A DNA stretch of 64,000 nt, taken from contig MCFH01000037.1 of NCBI GenBank assembly GCA_002104945.1, positions 232,501 through 296,500 on the forward strand. Reading direction: 5' to 3'. Shown here in pieces: positions 40,675 through 52,700 of this stretch. This stretch comes from Piromyces finnis. Its lineage: Eukaryota > Neocallimastigomycota > Neocallimastigomycetes > Neocallimastigales > Neocallimastigaceae. How positions within the stretch are numbered: position 1 is the first letter of the stretch; each line of letters opens with the position of its first letter. The position numbers and the translations under genes are program-made. The notes under the pieces were generated by a model. It made no database searches, was not told where the DNA came from, and was given only the letters and a program-made list of their open reading frames with translations.

Positions 40675-41887
40675 TTAAAGAAATAATGATAATAAAATAG
40701 AACAAATAGTGATAAATAAACTATATTGGAGAGTTGAAGCACTAGAATTTTGTGTAACATTATTTGTTGGATTGTTGGTTTCAGTGTTATTAGAAGAACT
40801 GTTATTATTTGAATTGGTTTGGGTATTGATATTTGTTTGAGAATTATTATTGTTATTATTATTTTGAATATCAGTATTAGAATCAGTAGTAGTAGTATTT
40901 GAATTAGAGTTTAAATTTTGAGAACCATTACCCTCAAAAGCGACACTTTGATATGGAGATACACCAATACATTCAGAAAGTGAAACAAAAGTGTATCCAA
41001 GACTTTGTACATATTCAATAACAGCTGGAAGAATAATATTAACAGTGGTTGGATGAACATCATGAAGCAAAGTAATGAAACTGTGAGTTTTTGGGGAAAC
41101 TTTCGGATTAGCAAGTTGTTCATTTAAGGTTTCAATAACCATATCAACATCTTCTTTATATTGCCAATCTCTAGTATCAGTTCCCCACATAATAATACTA
41201 TAGCCACGATCTCCCAAATATTCTTGTATCATTTCTGACATTTCCTTTTTTTGTGGGTCAGTTTCAATGTAACCACCAATACCACTTGGAGGTCTGAAGT
41301 AAGCTGGTCTTACACCAATTATACTTTCAATTAATTCAGTCATGTCATCAACATTTTCTTTTAATGTATTATCTTCAATTGCTGAATATAAATCTTTATG
41401 TCTGTATGTGTGAGATCCGATGTCATGACCTGCAGCATATGTCTTTCTTACAGTTTCAACAGCACTTGGATCTTCTATAAGATTACTCCAATTTATAGCA
41501 TTAATAAAGAAAGTACCTTTAATATTATATTTTTCTAAAACCTCCAAAGCAATTGGGGTAGTTTCTGGGTTTGGACCATCATCAACTGAATTTATAAATA
41601 TAAATAAATTTTTAATATATATTTAATTTATAGTTTTAAATATTTTTTTTTTAAAGTACCTACAAGTTAAAACAAATTGTCCCGGTTTTAAACAAGATGT
41701 ATATACTATTGCCTTTTCAGCAAAAGTAGTTTTTGCTAATTAAGATTTTTATGTGTTTTATTGAAAAATAATTAAAATTTATTTTTAGTATTTAATTTTT
41801 TCTTTTATTGTTTTATTAAATATAAAATTCATTCATACCTAAACATGCTCCTAATACTACAAATGCAAGTTTAATTTTTGAAAACAT
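40675..41887 (-). CDS. Secreted, probably GPI-anchored polysaccharide (chitin) deacetylase, CE4 family, 343 aa
   Basis: Removes N-acetyl groups from chitin-type polymers, giving chitosan in the fungal wall. Exons 41839-41887, 41664-41735 and 40675-41585 (1032 nt) join in frame. The N terminus is a signal peptide (MFSKIKLAFVVLGACLAKTT, cleavage after about residue 22). All five NodB motifs are visible: TFDDGP (40-45, D42 base and D43 metal ligand), SHTYRH (98-103, metal His residues), FRPPSG (137-142), DTRDW and LLHDVHP. A Ser/Thr/Asn-rich linker of ~80 residues follows, probably O-glycosylated, and the protein ends in a hydrophobic stretch with no charged tail, typical of a GPI signal. The TFDDGP motif is assembled only after splicing. 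Chitin is the most likely substrate given the fungal context; xylan or peptidoglycan deacetylation cannot be excluded. Confidence 0.93.
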
Positions 41888-42361
41888 TTTTAATATTATA
41901 GTAAATAATAAAGAATAAAAGATTTTATTTTAAATATATTTATTTTTATTTTTTTTTATTAAAATAATTTGTAGAAATAGAAATATCGTCTATATTTATA
42001 TTTTCCTTTTTTTTTTTTTATAAAGTAAAATAATTTTTGAATAAAAATTTAAAAATTATAGTAATGTGATAATTTCACAAATATTATAATTAATTTTATA
42101 ATTACAATTAAAACATTATTTTTCATAATGTAGTATCATAATATTCTAATAATAGGTTTAATACTAAAACTAATTAATAAAAGATACTTTTAAAAAATTA
42201 TAATTTTAATTATTAAAATTAAATTATTTCATTCTGGTAACTCTTTATCCTAATAATTTATCTTTTTATTATTTTATTGACTTTAAATAATTACAATTTT
42301 TTAAAAATGGATCTTTTAATTCTATAAATAAAAAAATTTATCTTTTGGATTCATTATTTAA

Positions 42362-42404
<43 letters not shown>

Positions 42405-42603
42405 TTAAACAATAAATTGTCAATAATTCTTCGTGTAACAATATTTTCAAGGTTGTTTTTTATTAATAATTAAAATTTTGTTATTAAGAATTATTTTTTT
42501 TTAATATAGTTTAAAATTATTTTTAATTAATAATTTAATATGATTATTAACAATGTTGTTAAGTGATAATAAACATGAAAGCTTTTGATGAAAATAAAAT
42601 ATT
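41888..42603. other. Intergenic region upstream of the deacetylase
   Basis: AT-rich sequence containing the presumed deacetylase promoter and a TA dinucleotide run at about 42365-42393. No gene seen. Confidence 0.6.
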
Positions 42604-42616
42604 AAGTTCATTAGGG
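42604..42616. repeat. Target-site duplication, left copy (13 bp)
   Basis: AAGTTCATTAGGG directly precedes the GC-rich insert and recurs exactly after its poly(A) tail at 43171-43183. Confidence 0.9.
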
Positions 42617-42634
42617 TCGTTCCAGTTTTTATCC

Positions 42635-42646
42635 TGGTTGTTAAGG
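42635..42646 (+). promoter_or_regulatory. Pol III A-box-like sequence of the SINE
   Basis: TGGTTGTTAAGG fits the tRNA A-box pattern TRGYnnArnnGG with one deviation (T at the usual A14). Confidence 0.6.
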
Positions 42647-42673
42647 CGTTTCCTTAGCATACATAAGGCTTCT

Positions 42674-42684
42674 GGTTCGACCCC
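42674..42684 (+). promoter_or_regulatory. Pol III B-box of the SINE
   Basis: GGTTCGACCCC matches the B-box consensus GGTTCGANNCC exactly and lies 28 bp after the A-box, a normal intragenic tRNA-type spacing. Confidence 0.8.
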
Positions 42685-43170
42685 GCAGATGTCAGTGCCT
42701 GTGGATTTTCCCACTGGGTTTGCCATGGGTTGGGTTATGATATTCAGGTAAGTATAAATGAACTTTCTAATTTACTACTATGATAATAACACTCGTCTAG
42801 CCGGCCTGAGAGGGTCTAGTGTACATGGTACATTCCAAATTAGAACTTAATAAGTGGTGACTTAGGCTATGCCAAAAACACATAATATTCCTTAATCAAT
42901 TTAAGTGTAAACATTAGGGGGCGGTTGACACGTGATCAAATTGACTATAAGAGGCTTAGCATTGTAGTTGTGAAATATCGTACAACGACATGCATCTAAT
43001 GTACATGGATTAAGTGAGCGTCGAAGCTGAAGAAACAGTATGACAGACCAGGAGGGTCACAACCACCTAGCAATAGGAATGAGCCAACGTTTCTCTAAGA
43101 ACCACCATTGGAGCTAACTCTGATCGATGGGAGAAATGCACTCGGAAGTTAAAAAAAAAAAAAAAAAAAA

Positions 43171-43183
43171 AAGTTCATTAGGG
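43171..43183. repeat. Target-site duplication, right copy (13 bp)
   Basis: Exact copy of 42604-42616 immediately after the poly(A) tail. The left boundary within the A run is ambiguous by a few bases. Confidence 0.9.
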
Positions 43184-44905
43184 AAGTATTTATATTATAA
43201 GTTATGTTCCTTTAAAGTTTCAATAATCATATAAATATCTTCTTTATTATTGTTATTATATAACATATTTAATGATTATAGATTCATATACCTTTATGTA
43301 TTAAATAAACTATAAATAAAAATATTATTTATAGTTAATTTAATTATCGAAATTTTATTCTTTATACTATACTTAAAAAACGCTGAATGTATTGTTTAGT
43401 TTTTGAATATATTTTTATTAGTAAAGATAACTATTAATATTTATATTTTATAAGAATTTTTAGAAATAGTTATAAAATATTATGGTTTAATGTTTAAATA
43501 TAATAAATGTTTTTATGCTATTTTTATTCATAATAATTAAAGTTTTTATTCTGTTGCTTTTAACATGAATAAAATGTGTATTTATAAAAATACATAATGA
43601 ATAAATACATATATATTAAAATTAATAAAATACACATTTTATATAATTCTATATTATTATATTAATTATATTATAAAAATTTTTTTTTTTTTAATTTCAT
43701 TTATTTTATATAAATTGTTTATAATAAATATATTAAAATATAAAATATTTGGGTTTATTGTTCGACTGGTTCCAATAATAAATAATAGAGTAATCAATTA
43801 AATATATATAAAATTCAAAAAAATAAATATCTTAATTGAAATTTTAATTATTTTTTTAGTTGGTTTATTTATTTAATCTAAATAAAACTTTGTAAGTTTG
43901 GACCTTTTAATGATATTGATATCTATATTGAAATAATCTAGAATAGAGAATCTCAAATGTATTATACACTTTATTTATAAATGAATCTCATTATTTGAAT
44001 AATATTACAATATATTTCAATTATTTTGTAATTGTTCTTAGATAATAATAACAAAATAAAAATAATTAAATTATTTAAATTAAATTATAGTGAATTAAGG
44101 TTGAAAATTTAAAGTTTGTAATAATAAGATAGTTTTATTTTGAATTAAAAAGAAAATACTTAATGTATAAAAGAATATTCCGCATTATTATTATAATTTT
44201 TATACTATTAATTAATTTTTTAAAGGATTATTTTAAACATATTTGACTTTACCCTCATTACGATTAATAATTCTTTTTAATTGAAAAAAAATAAATTTCA
44301 ATAGTTTCCTTTTTTTGATTGTTGACAATAATAAAAAGTATAAATAAAGACTAATGTAATAGAATGCCAAAACTGCATAAATTTAATATGATAAACCAGT
44401 TCATTTCAGATATTTCGTTTGATAATTTTTATTAAAAGTATAAAAACTGACAATTAATTTAATATTACTATTTTTTTTTTATAATTAGTAATTTTTTAGT
44501 TATCATATAATATCTTATTATATATAGAATATACATATGTATTTTTATTTATTTATTTCTTATTAAGCATTTATCTTCATTTAAAATTTAATTATATAGA
44601 ATAGCTTTATTCAGAAATATAAAAGAAAAACTTTCATATTTGAAAATCTTAAATATCCTCTTATTAAAGAAATATGTATTAAACTATATTATTAATAATA
44701 GCCATGGTTATTTATTTTAAAGTTTCCTAGCAATATGCTTTTATAAGATAAATAAAAATTTAAAGAATATAATATATAATATTTCAATTAAATTTTTTTT
44801 ATATTAAAAAATTAATTAAAAAATGTTAAATTAAAAACTTTTATAATTTTTTTTATTTTCCATATTCTTTTTATAAATCATTTGTGTAATAATTAATAAT
44901 AAAAG
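43184..44905. other. Intergenic region upstream of PSMD9, no gene seen
   Basis: 1.7 kb of AT-rich sequence with T runs and no frame of interest. It presumably contains the PSMD9 promoter close to 44905. Confidence 0.6.
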
Positions 44906-46292
44906 ATGACTAATCCTATAACAATTTCTCAATATGAATCTGAATCAAGAAATTTTCCTAAAAAAGGGGAAGAATTAAAAGATACATGTAATATGAATCC
45001 AATGGAAAAAGCACAATATTTAATTAAACGAAAAGATGCAATTGAACAAGAAATAATAGAATGGGAAGAAGTTTTAAATAGTGTTAGTAATAAAAATATA
45101 AAGTTCATAATTAATATGTTATTGAGAATGTGTTAAAATAGCGTAAAATTATTAAAAAGAAAGATTTAATACTCCATTTTTTAAAAAATAAATATTTATT
45201 CATAATTAATTAATTATCATTATCATTATTATTATTATTAAATTGTATTTTTATTACATATATATAAATAATAATTTGAAATTTATTTTGATAGCATAAA
45301 GTTGGAATGAATGACTCTCTTTTAGATTCAGAAGGATTTCCTCGTTCAGACATTGATATTGTACAAATCCGAATTGCCAGAAATAAAATTATATGTTTAA
45401 AAAATGATTATAAAGATATAATGAAAAATATTGAACAAGCATTGTATGATGTTCATAAAGACAATAAAGAAAAAAAAGAAAAAGAAAAAGCTCAAAATTT
45501 AAATAATCAAAGACCATTCGCGATTGTTGTGAGTATCATAAAATAATTGTAGAAATAGTATTATTTTAAAGAATTGAATTAAAAATGGTTTATAAATTTT
45601 AAATTCTGAATGAAAGTGATTTTTAATTCTTAAAAAGTGTTTAATTATATTTCTTAAAAAAATAATTATTCAATTCCGTTTATTCAAACATTATCATATT
45701 TATAAATATATAATTTTTATATAAAAACTATATCATTTATTTATTCAAACACATTCAACATTTTATATAGAATACAGTTGCTGATAACTCACCAGCCTCA
45801 AAAGCAGGCTTATTAGAAAAGGATAAAATGTAAGTTAAAGATATAAATACTATATATTTTGTAAAAATATGCTATTTAATAATTTTTTATTATAAAATAT
45901 TTATATATTTATATCTATAAAAGCATTAATTTTGGTACTATTAACGAATCAAATCATGAGAATCTTAAAGCTTTAGCAAAAACTGTTATGGATAATAAAA
46001 ATGTAATCATTTTTTTTTATAGTTTGTTTTAAAACTTTTAATAAACTATGAATTAATTTCTTCCATTCATTTAATAAATATATGAAATAAATATATGATT
46101 TAGAAACCAATTAATATTACTGTTCAAAGAGAAGAAAATGTTATTGCTAATCTTACACTAACACCAAAAGAGTGGTCTGGAAGAGGTTTATTAGGGTAAC
46201 ATTAATAATAATTTATAATAACCATGGAAATATTGTCTAATTCTATAAACTTTTCTATATATTATAATAGATGTCATATTTTACCATATTAA
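44906..46292 (+). CDS. PSMD9: 26S proteasome assembly chaperone PSMD9/Nas2 (p27), 6 exons, 220 aa
   Basis: Binds the Rpt4/Rpt5 (PSMC6/PSMC3) base module during 19S assembly. Exons 44906-45082, 45295-45528, 45771-45829, 45924-46002, 46104-46195 and 46271-46292 total 663 nt in frame. The N-terminal helical hairpin carries the family signature GMNDSLLDSEGFPRSDID followed by IRIARNKIICLKNDYK. A Lys/Glu linker leads to a PDZ domain (about 132-215) with FAIV, VADNSPASKAGL, IINFGTIN and the C-terminal strand EWSGRGLLGCHILPY. The length matches human PSMD9 (223 aa). The last exon is only 22 nt and is needed to complete the conserved LLGCxIxP ending; without it the frame would stop at LLG. The product is cytosolic. 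Confidence 0.96.
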
Positions 46293-46763
46293 GCAATTAG
46301 TATATAAATAAGCGTTGCCCATTTTTTGTATGTATGTATGTATGTATGTATAGATACATATACATAATTCTAATTGAAGACATTTATTAAAAAAAAAATA
46401 ACAATAAAAATAAATTTTTTATAATATAGATATATAAAAAATAATATATATATAATTTATAAAAGTTTTAAACATAAATCTATTAAATTATTTTTTTTTT
46501 TGTCAATAATTCAATTAGTAATAAATATAGTGATAAATATAATAGTTCATTAAAATGTAAATAACATCACCTGTAAAAAATGATATTCTATTTATAATAA
46601 AAATAATAAAATAGAAAAAGCAAATAAATGAACAATTAATATATTATATATACAGTTATTATAAAATTTTCTTTACAAAAACTAAAAAAAAATCTATATT
46701 ATTGTTATTATGATATTTATTTGATAATATATTATGCATACATTTCCCAATTATCATTTTGTG
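46293..46763. other. Convergent intergenic region
   Basis: 3' ends of PSMD9 and the large ankyrin gene face each other. Contains a TATG tetranucleotide run at about 46328-46351 and T runs. No gene seen. Confidence 0.65.
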
Positions 46764-49700
46764 TTAATTGTTATTATCTAAAATTTCTTTTATTTGATAA
46801 TATATATTACGATATTTATTATTAACGAAATTTTCAGATTTATTAATGGTATATAAAGTTTTATTAGTTCTATCGACACAATTTAAATTTGCACCCGATT
46901 GAATTAAATCATTTATTATATTTATATTTTTATGTTGAATTGCAATAACAATCGGTTTTTCTCCCCAATAACCCTCTTCTTTATTGATATCAGCGCCACT
47001 TTCAATCAAAAACTTTACAATGTCTTCATTGTTATTTTGAATGGCTAAAATTAATGGTGTTTCTTGGCAGATGATATTCTTATTAATATCTATATTATGT
47101 TTAACTAAATATTTTACAATTTCTACATTATTACTTAATATTGCATTTTTTAAAGCAACTCTATTTTTTCCGGTAAGGTCGACACCACAATCAATTAAAT
47201 ATTTAGTGATAGAATTATTATTCTTCTGAATAGAATTTAAAAGTGGAGAATAATTATATTTTCCTTTTTTATTTATATCTGATCCATTTTCAATTAAATA
47301 TTTCACTAGTTCTTCATTTCCATTATTTATAGCCCATATCAATGGTGTATCAAAATTATCTCCTTCTATATTTAAATCAGCACCATTTTCAACTAAACAT
47401 TTAACTATCTCAACATTATTATTTTCGATTGCATATATTAATGGTGTGTTCCCATAACTAACATTTTTATTGACATTAGCCCCATGAGCAATTAAATATT
47501 TTACTATATTGACATTGCCTTTAAAAATAGCACTAACTAATGGTGTACTATATTTTTTTCCTTCCTTATTTACGTCAGCATTACAATCAATTAAATATTT
47601 TATTAACTCTTCATTTCCATATTCAATTGCGTTAATTAATAATGAATCGCCATGTCCATCTTTTTGGTTAACATCAAAAGCATTATTATACACTAGTTTG
47701 AATAAATTTTTATTATTTAACATAAATATTTTTTTTAGAATATCAAAATCTAAATTTAAATTAGTCATACTATCAATATCAATATGACATTTTAATAAAT
47801 AATTTATTATAGATTCTTTCATTGTTTTAATTGCATAAATTAAAATAGTATTTTCTTTCTTATCTTTTCTATTTATATCCAATCCATGTTCAACTAGATA
47901 TTTTAATAAATCTAATTGATTTTTATTGATAATTGAATTCATTATGTTTATTCTTTCATTTATAATATTAATATTAGCACCTTCATTAATTGATTTAATA
48001 ATTAATGATAAATTTTGATCGTTAAGACCTCTTATTAATTGACTATCTTTATTTTCTTTATTTATGTAAAGATTTAGGATTTTATCAATTTGGCAATAAA
48101 TACTATGATATTCAGATTTATCATTATATCTTTTGTTTAAATCATTGAGAGTTTCATTCATGTCATTTATATAATTTACATCAGCTCCCCTATCTATTAA
48201 TAATTTTATTATATTCAATTTCCTATTTCTAATAGCTACAATTAAAGGTGTATGATTAAACCTTCCTTCTTCGTTAACATCAGATCCTTTATTAATTAAA
48301 TATTGAATTATTTGTTCATTACCATATTTAATTGCTATATTTAACATTGAATCATCATATTTGTCTTTTTGATTAGCATTAAAATCATTATTATATACAA
48401 TCTTTAATAACTCCATACTATTATATTTTATTATATTTTTAAATAAATTAATATCAATATTAATTTTTATTTGATCAATATTTGGATGACAATTTAATAA
48501 ATATTCAATTACATCCTTATTATCCAAATTAATGGCATGTATTAATATTGTATTACCATTTATATCTTTTAAATCAACATTATAATAATTAGGAACTAGT
48601 TCTTTAATTATGGTTAAACAATTCCTTTTGATGATAGTATCTTTGATTTCTAAATAATTGTCAATGTAAGATATGGTAACTCCTAGATTTATTAAACACT
48701 TTACCATTTTCTCACATTTTAGATCAATTACATAAATTTTTTGATTACTGATATTTTTTGATTTTTCATTTACATCAATTTGTTTTGTAATTAAATATTT
48801 TAATATATCTAATTTTCCTTTATATATTATTTCTTTCATCATTATACCATTTACTATATTGATATTAACACTATTATTTAATAAGCACCTAATTATTGGA
48901 ATATTTCTTTTCTCAATAGCGTAAGTTAAAATACTATTTTCATCGTCATATACTTTATTAATATTTAAATGATTTTCAATAAATAATTTCAATAAATCTA
49001 ACCGATTTTTATTAACTATTTCTTTCAATATTTCCTGTATTCCTTGATTTTCAACAATGTGTGATAACAACTTCACATTATTATTTTTAATAAGATTATA
49101 TATAATATCGATTTTATCGTCAACACAACATAAATTAATATTACACTTTATTAAATAACTAATTATTTGGTTACTTTTAGATTCTATTGCATAATTAAGA
49201 AGTGTTTCTCCATTTATATCCTTTCTATTTATATCTAATTGATGATTTACAAGAAACTCTAATAAACCAATATTATTATCATGCATTATAGATTTAAGTA
49301 ATTCAATTTTTTTATTTAATAAATTTATGTCTGCACCAGAATTAATTAAGTATTTAATTAATTTTTCATTTTTATAATATATGGCATAAATTAAGGGTGA
49401 ATTTCCATATTCATCTTGAATATTAATATTTATATATTTTGGAATTAATAATTTTATAATATCAAACCAATCCAAAGATATTATTTTCTTAATAATTTTA
49501 TTGTCTATATTTTGAGAGTTTATGCCATTTTCAATTAAATATTTTAAAATTGAAATGTTTTTACTATTGATAGCATTAATTAAAATAGTATCATTGTTGC
49601 TATACATGAAACTGCTATCAATATAGTTTGGAATTAATATTTTCAATAAATCTTGTTTATTATTATTTATTACTATATCTATTATTTCATTCATATATAT

Positions 49701-52700
49701 TTTTATATTACAATTATTTAGTAAATACTCAAATATATCAGGTTTACAAATTTCAATTATATTTATTAATGATGAAAAAATATTTTTATTATTATTCATT
49801 TTTTTAAATATCAATGCACCATTATCTACTAATAATTTTACTAATGTTAATGAATTTTTTTCAATAGAATATATTAAAGCTGATTTTCCATACAAATCTT
49901 TTGCATTAATATCTATACCTTTTGAAATTAATTTTTTGATAATTTCAATTTTTTCTTCTTTTGAATAATAATCAATTTTTGATAATGTAACAATTGGTGT
50001 TTCGTGCTTCTCATTTATTATGTTTATTAATTTATTTTTAATATCATTTTCAAGCAAATTTGAAATTATTTTTTTTTTTTTTACTTTTATTGCAATATCA
50101 AAAACTGAACGAATTTTTAAATTTTCATTTTGTTGATTAATATTGTAAATCAATTGATTCATTGTTTCTTTATCATCTTTTAGAATTGAATAATGTATAA
50201 TTGTATAACCATAATAGTCTTTTTCATTAATATCATAATATTTTAACAAAATTCTAAATATTTCTTGATAATTTAATAAATAAGATAATATTAATGGAGT
50301 AAAAAAATTTTTTGATAAATCATGACTATATAATAATTTCCTATTGTAATTTTCATTATTTCTCAATTCATTATTTATTATATCTTTTACTAAATCAACA
50401 TTATTTTGAGAGATTGCCTTCATTAGTAAACAATTACTTGTATCAATATCTATAATAGGTAGAATATTATGTTTAAATAAATACTGAAGAACATTATAAT
50501 TCTCATTCTTAATTAATACTATAAACAATGATGTATTATTATAATTTTTCACATTACAATTAGCGCCATTTTCTAATAAATATTCAAATATATTTATATT
50601 TTCATAACAATTTTTTGCAATATGTGATGCTTCAATAATAGGATATTCATTATTCTTATCTTTTTCATTAATATTAATTTTATTCTTTAGTTCTGGATGT
50701 TCAATCAATATCTTGATTAATTCAAAGTTTTTTAGTTTTATTAACGCATTTAATATCAATGACAAGGATTGTGTACTGTAATTTTTTATTAAAACTATGT
50801 TATACTCTTTAATATCGTCTAGGGAAGTTACACAAAATATTTTCATTATTAAAATCTTCATAACAGCTATATAATTTATACGGGATGCTGATTTTAAAAT
50901 ATTTTCAACATCTAATGTATTATTTATATTTTTGATTTTTTCTAAAATGTATTTTATGATATATATATTAGTATTTTTTATAGCTAATAATAATATTTTA
51001 TTAAAATTAATGTGATTAATATTAAAATCTTTATTAGATTCTATAAGATTTAAAAGATTATTTAATAGATAAGTAATTAGTGAATTATCCTTAATTTTTG
51101 TGGCTGTTAGTAATATTTTTTCGATATTAAAATAATTTAATTTAAAATATTTATTATAGATCACTTGATTAATAAAATATTCAAATAAATAAGTATTTTT
51201 TATTTTTCCTAATGAAAATAAAGCACCGCAAATGAAGCTTTTTTCATTAAAATTAGTGGTTGAATATTTTATTATTTTATCAATAATATATTTTTCAAAA
51301 TTTTCATTTTTTACTTTATTTGATGCTAAAATTAAATTTGCAACACAAGCATCATTTATATCAAAGTTTTTTGAATTAAACAGCTCTTCAATATAGTATT
51401 CTAAAACTGAAATATTATCGTTTATTTGTCTTAATATCATTATATCTTTTTGAATATTAATAGTATTATAATTGAATGTAGGATGTTGAAACGACTTTCC
51501 AATGACTAATTTAAGAAGATAGGTGATATATGTATATGTATTTTTTAAATTTAATTTATACTGGCTAACAATTGATAAAATATTTTCAAAATTAACTTTA
51601 TTGAAATCAAAAGAGTTATGACAAAATGATTTTTCTATAATAAATTTATCTAATTGAAAGTATCCATCCATATTATTATCAATTTTTTTATTTATGTTTC
51701 GAAATTCAATTAATATTTTTTCAAAATTTATATATTTAAAATTAAAGGTTTTATGAAAAAAAGATTTTGTTATGAAAAAGGTGATAAAATCAGAGAAGTA
51801 CGAAAATTCTGTATTGTTATAATGACATTTACAAATAATTGATATAATATTTTCAAAGTTAATATTTTTAAAATCAAATGTTTTATGGTCAAAGGAACGA
51901 TTAATTAAAATTTCAAATAGTTTGAAATAACTTTGCTTATCTATTTCAATAATTTCACGAACATTAACCATAGTTTTTAACATATTTTCAAAATTAATAT
52001 ACTTAAAATCGAATGTTTTATGATCAAATGATTTTTGAATAAATCGTTTAATAAAATTAAAAGTGATATTTGAAATTTCAAAAATATTTAATAGTAATGT
52101 TTCAAAACTGGCATCCTTAAAACTAAAAAATGATTCATTTAATATTTCTTCAATAAAATAGTCTATAATATCCAAACGATATCTTATTCTTTTTGATGAT
52201 AAATACTCTTCAATATTAAAATTCTTATAATCAAACCATTTTGAAGAAAATAGCTCCTTAATAAAATCGTAATTATGATCATAAATTGCTTTATCCAAGA
52301 GCTTATATAATTCATATTTATCAAAAAATAAATCATGTTTATTTGAATCGCAATTAATAAATATTTTAACAGCAGTATTATTATGATAATAAAGCGCCTC
52401 GAAATACCATTCATGTTTAATAGTAATTTTTGATTTTTCGTTTGTAATAATTTCATATAATTGTTCAGAAGACAATGAAACTTTATTTTTTGAAAAAGAT
52501 AGTAATTTTAATATGAAATACTTATCAAAAACAAAATGATATAATATATGGCTTAAATAATCATTTTTGTTGTTTCTTATTAGCATTGTTATTAATTTTG
52601 ATGTTATTTTAAAACCTTTATCTAATGAATATTTCAAATTACTACTATTAAGAAGATGTTCATTACGAAGCTTATAAATAAGATCGGAATCAAAAATTTT

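Larger units (their letters stand above)
42617..43170 (+). mobile_element. SINE-like non-LTR retroelement with tRNA-type pol III promoter and poly(A) tail
   Basis: A 554-bp insert of clearly higher GC content than everything around it, bounded by a perfect 13-bp direct repeat and ending in an A20 tail. This is the hallmark of target-primed reverse transcription. Near its 5' end lie an A-box-like TGGTTGTTAAGG (42635-42646) and a perfect B-box GGTTCGACCCC (42674-42684), spaced as in tRNA genes, so the head looks derived from a Leu/Ser-type tRNA (long GGTTAAGGCG-type D arm). The body has no long ORF. It carries an internal near-repeat TCTA(G/A)TGTACATGG (about 42815 and 42994) and may share its 3' end with an autonomous LINE elsewhere in the genome. 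At ~550 bp it is long for a SINE. The alternative is a 5'-truncated LINE copy, but the boxes at the 5' end argue against that. Confidence 0.85.

Noticed and set aside
42617-42700. A genuine tRNA gene
   Set aside because: A and B boxes are present but no acceptor stem or clean cloverleaf forms, and the sequence is the head of a poly(A)-tailed, TSD-flanked insert.
42563-42751. 62-codon ORF starting just left of the SINE
   Set aside because: It runs from host AT-rich DNA across the target-site duplication into the element head and has no independent support.
46180-46292. PSMD9 truncated at LLG by TAA
   Set aside because: A GTAACA donor and a 22-nt final exon restore the conserved C terminus (LLGCHILPY).
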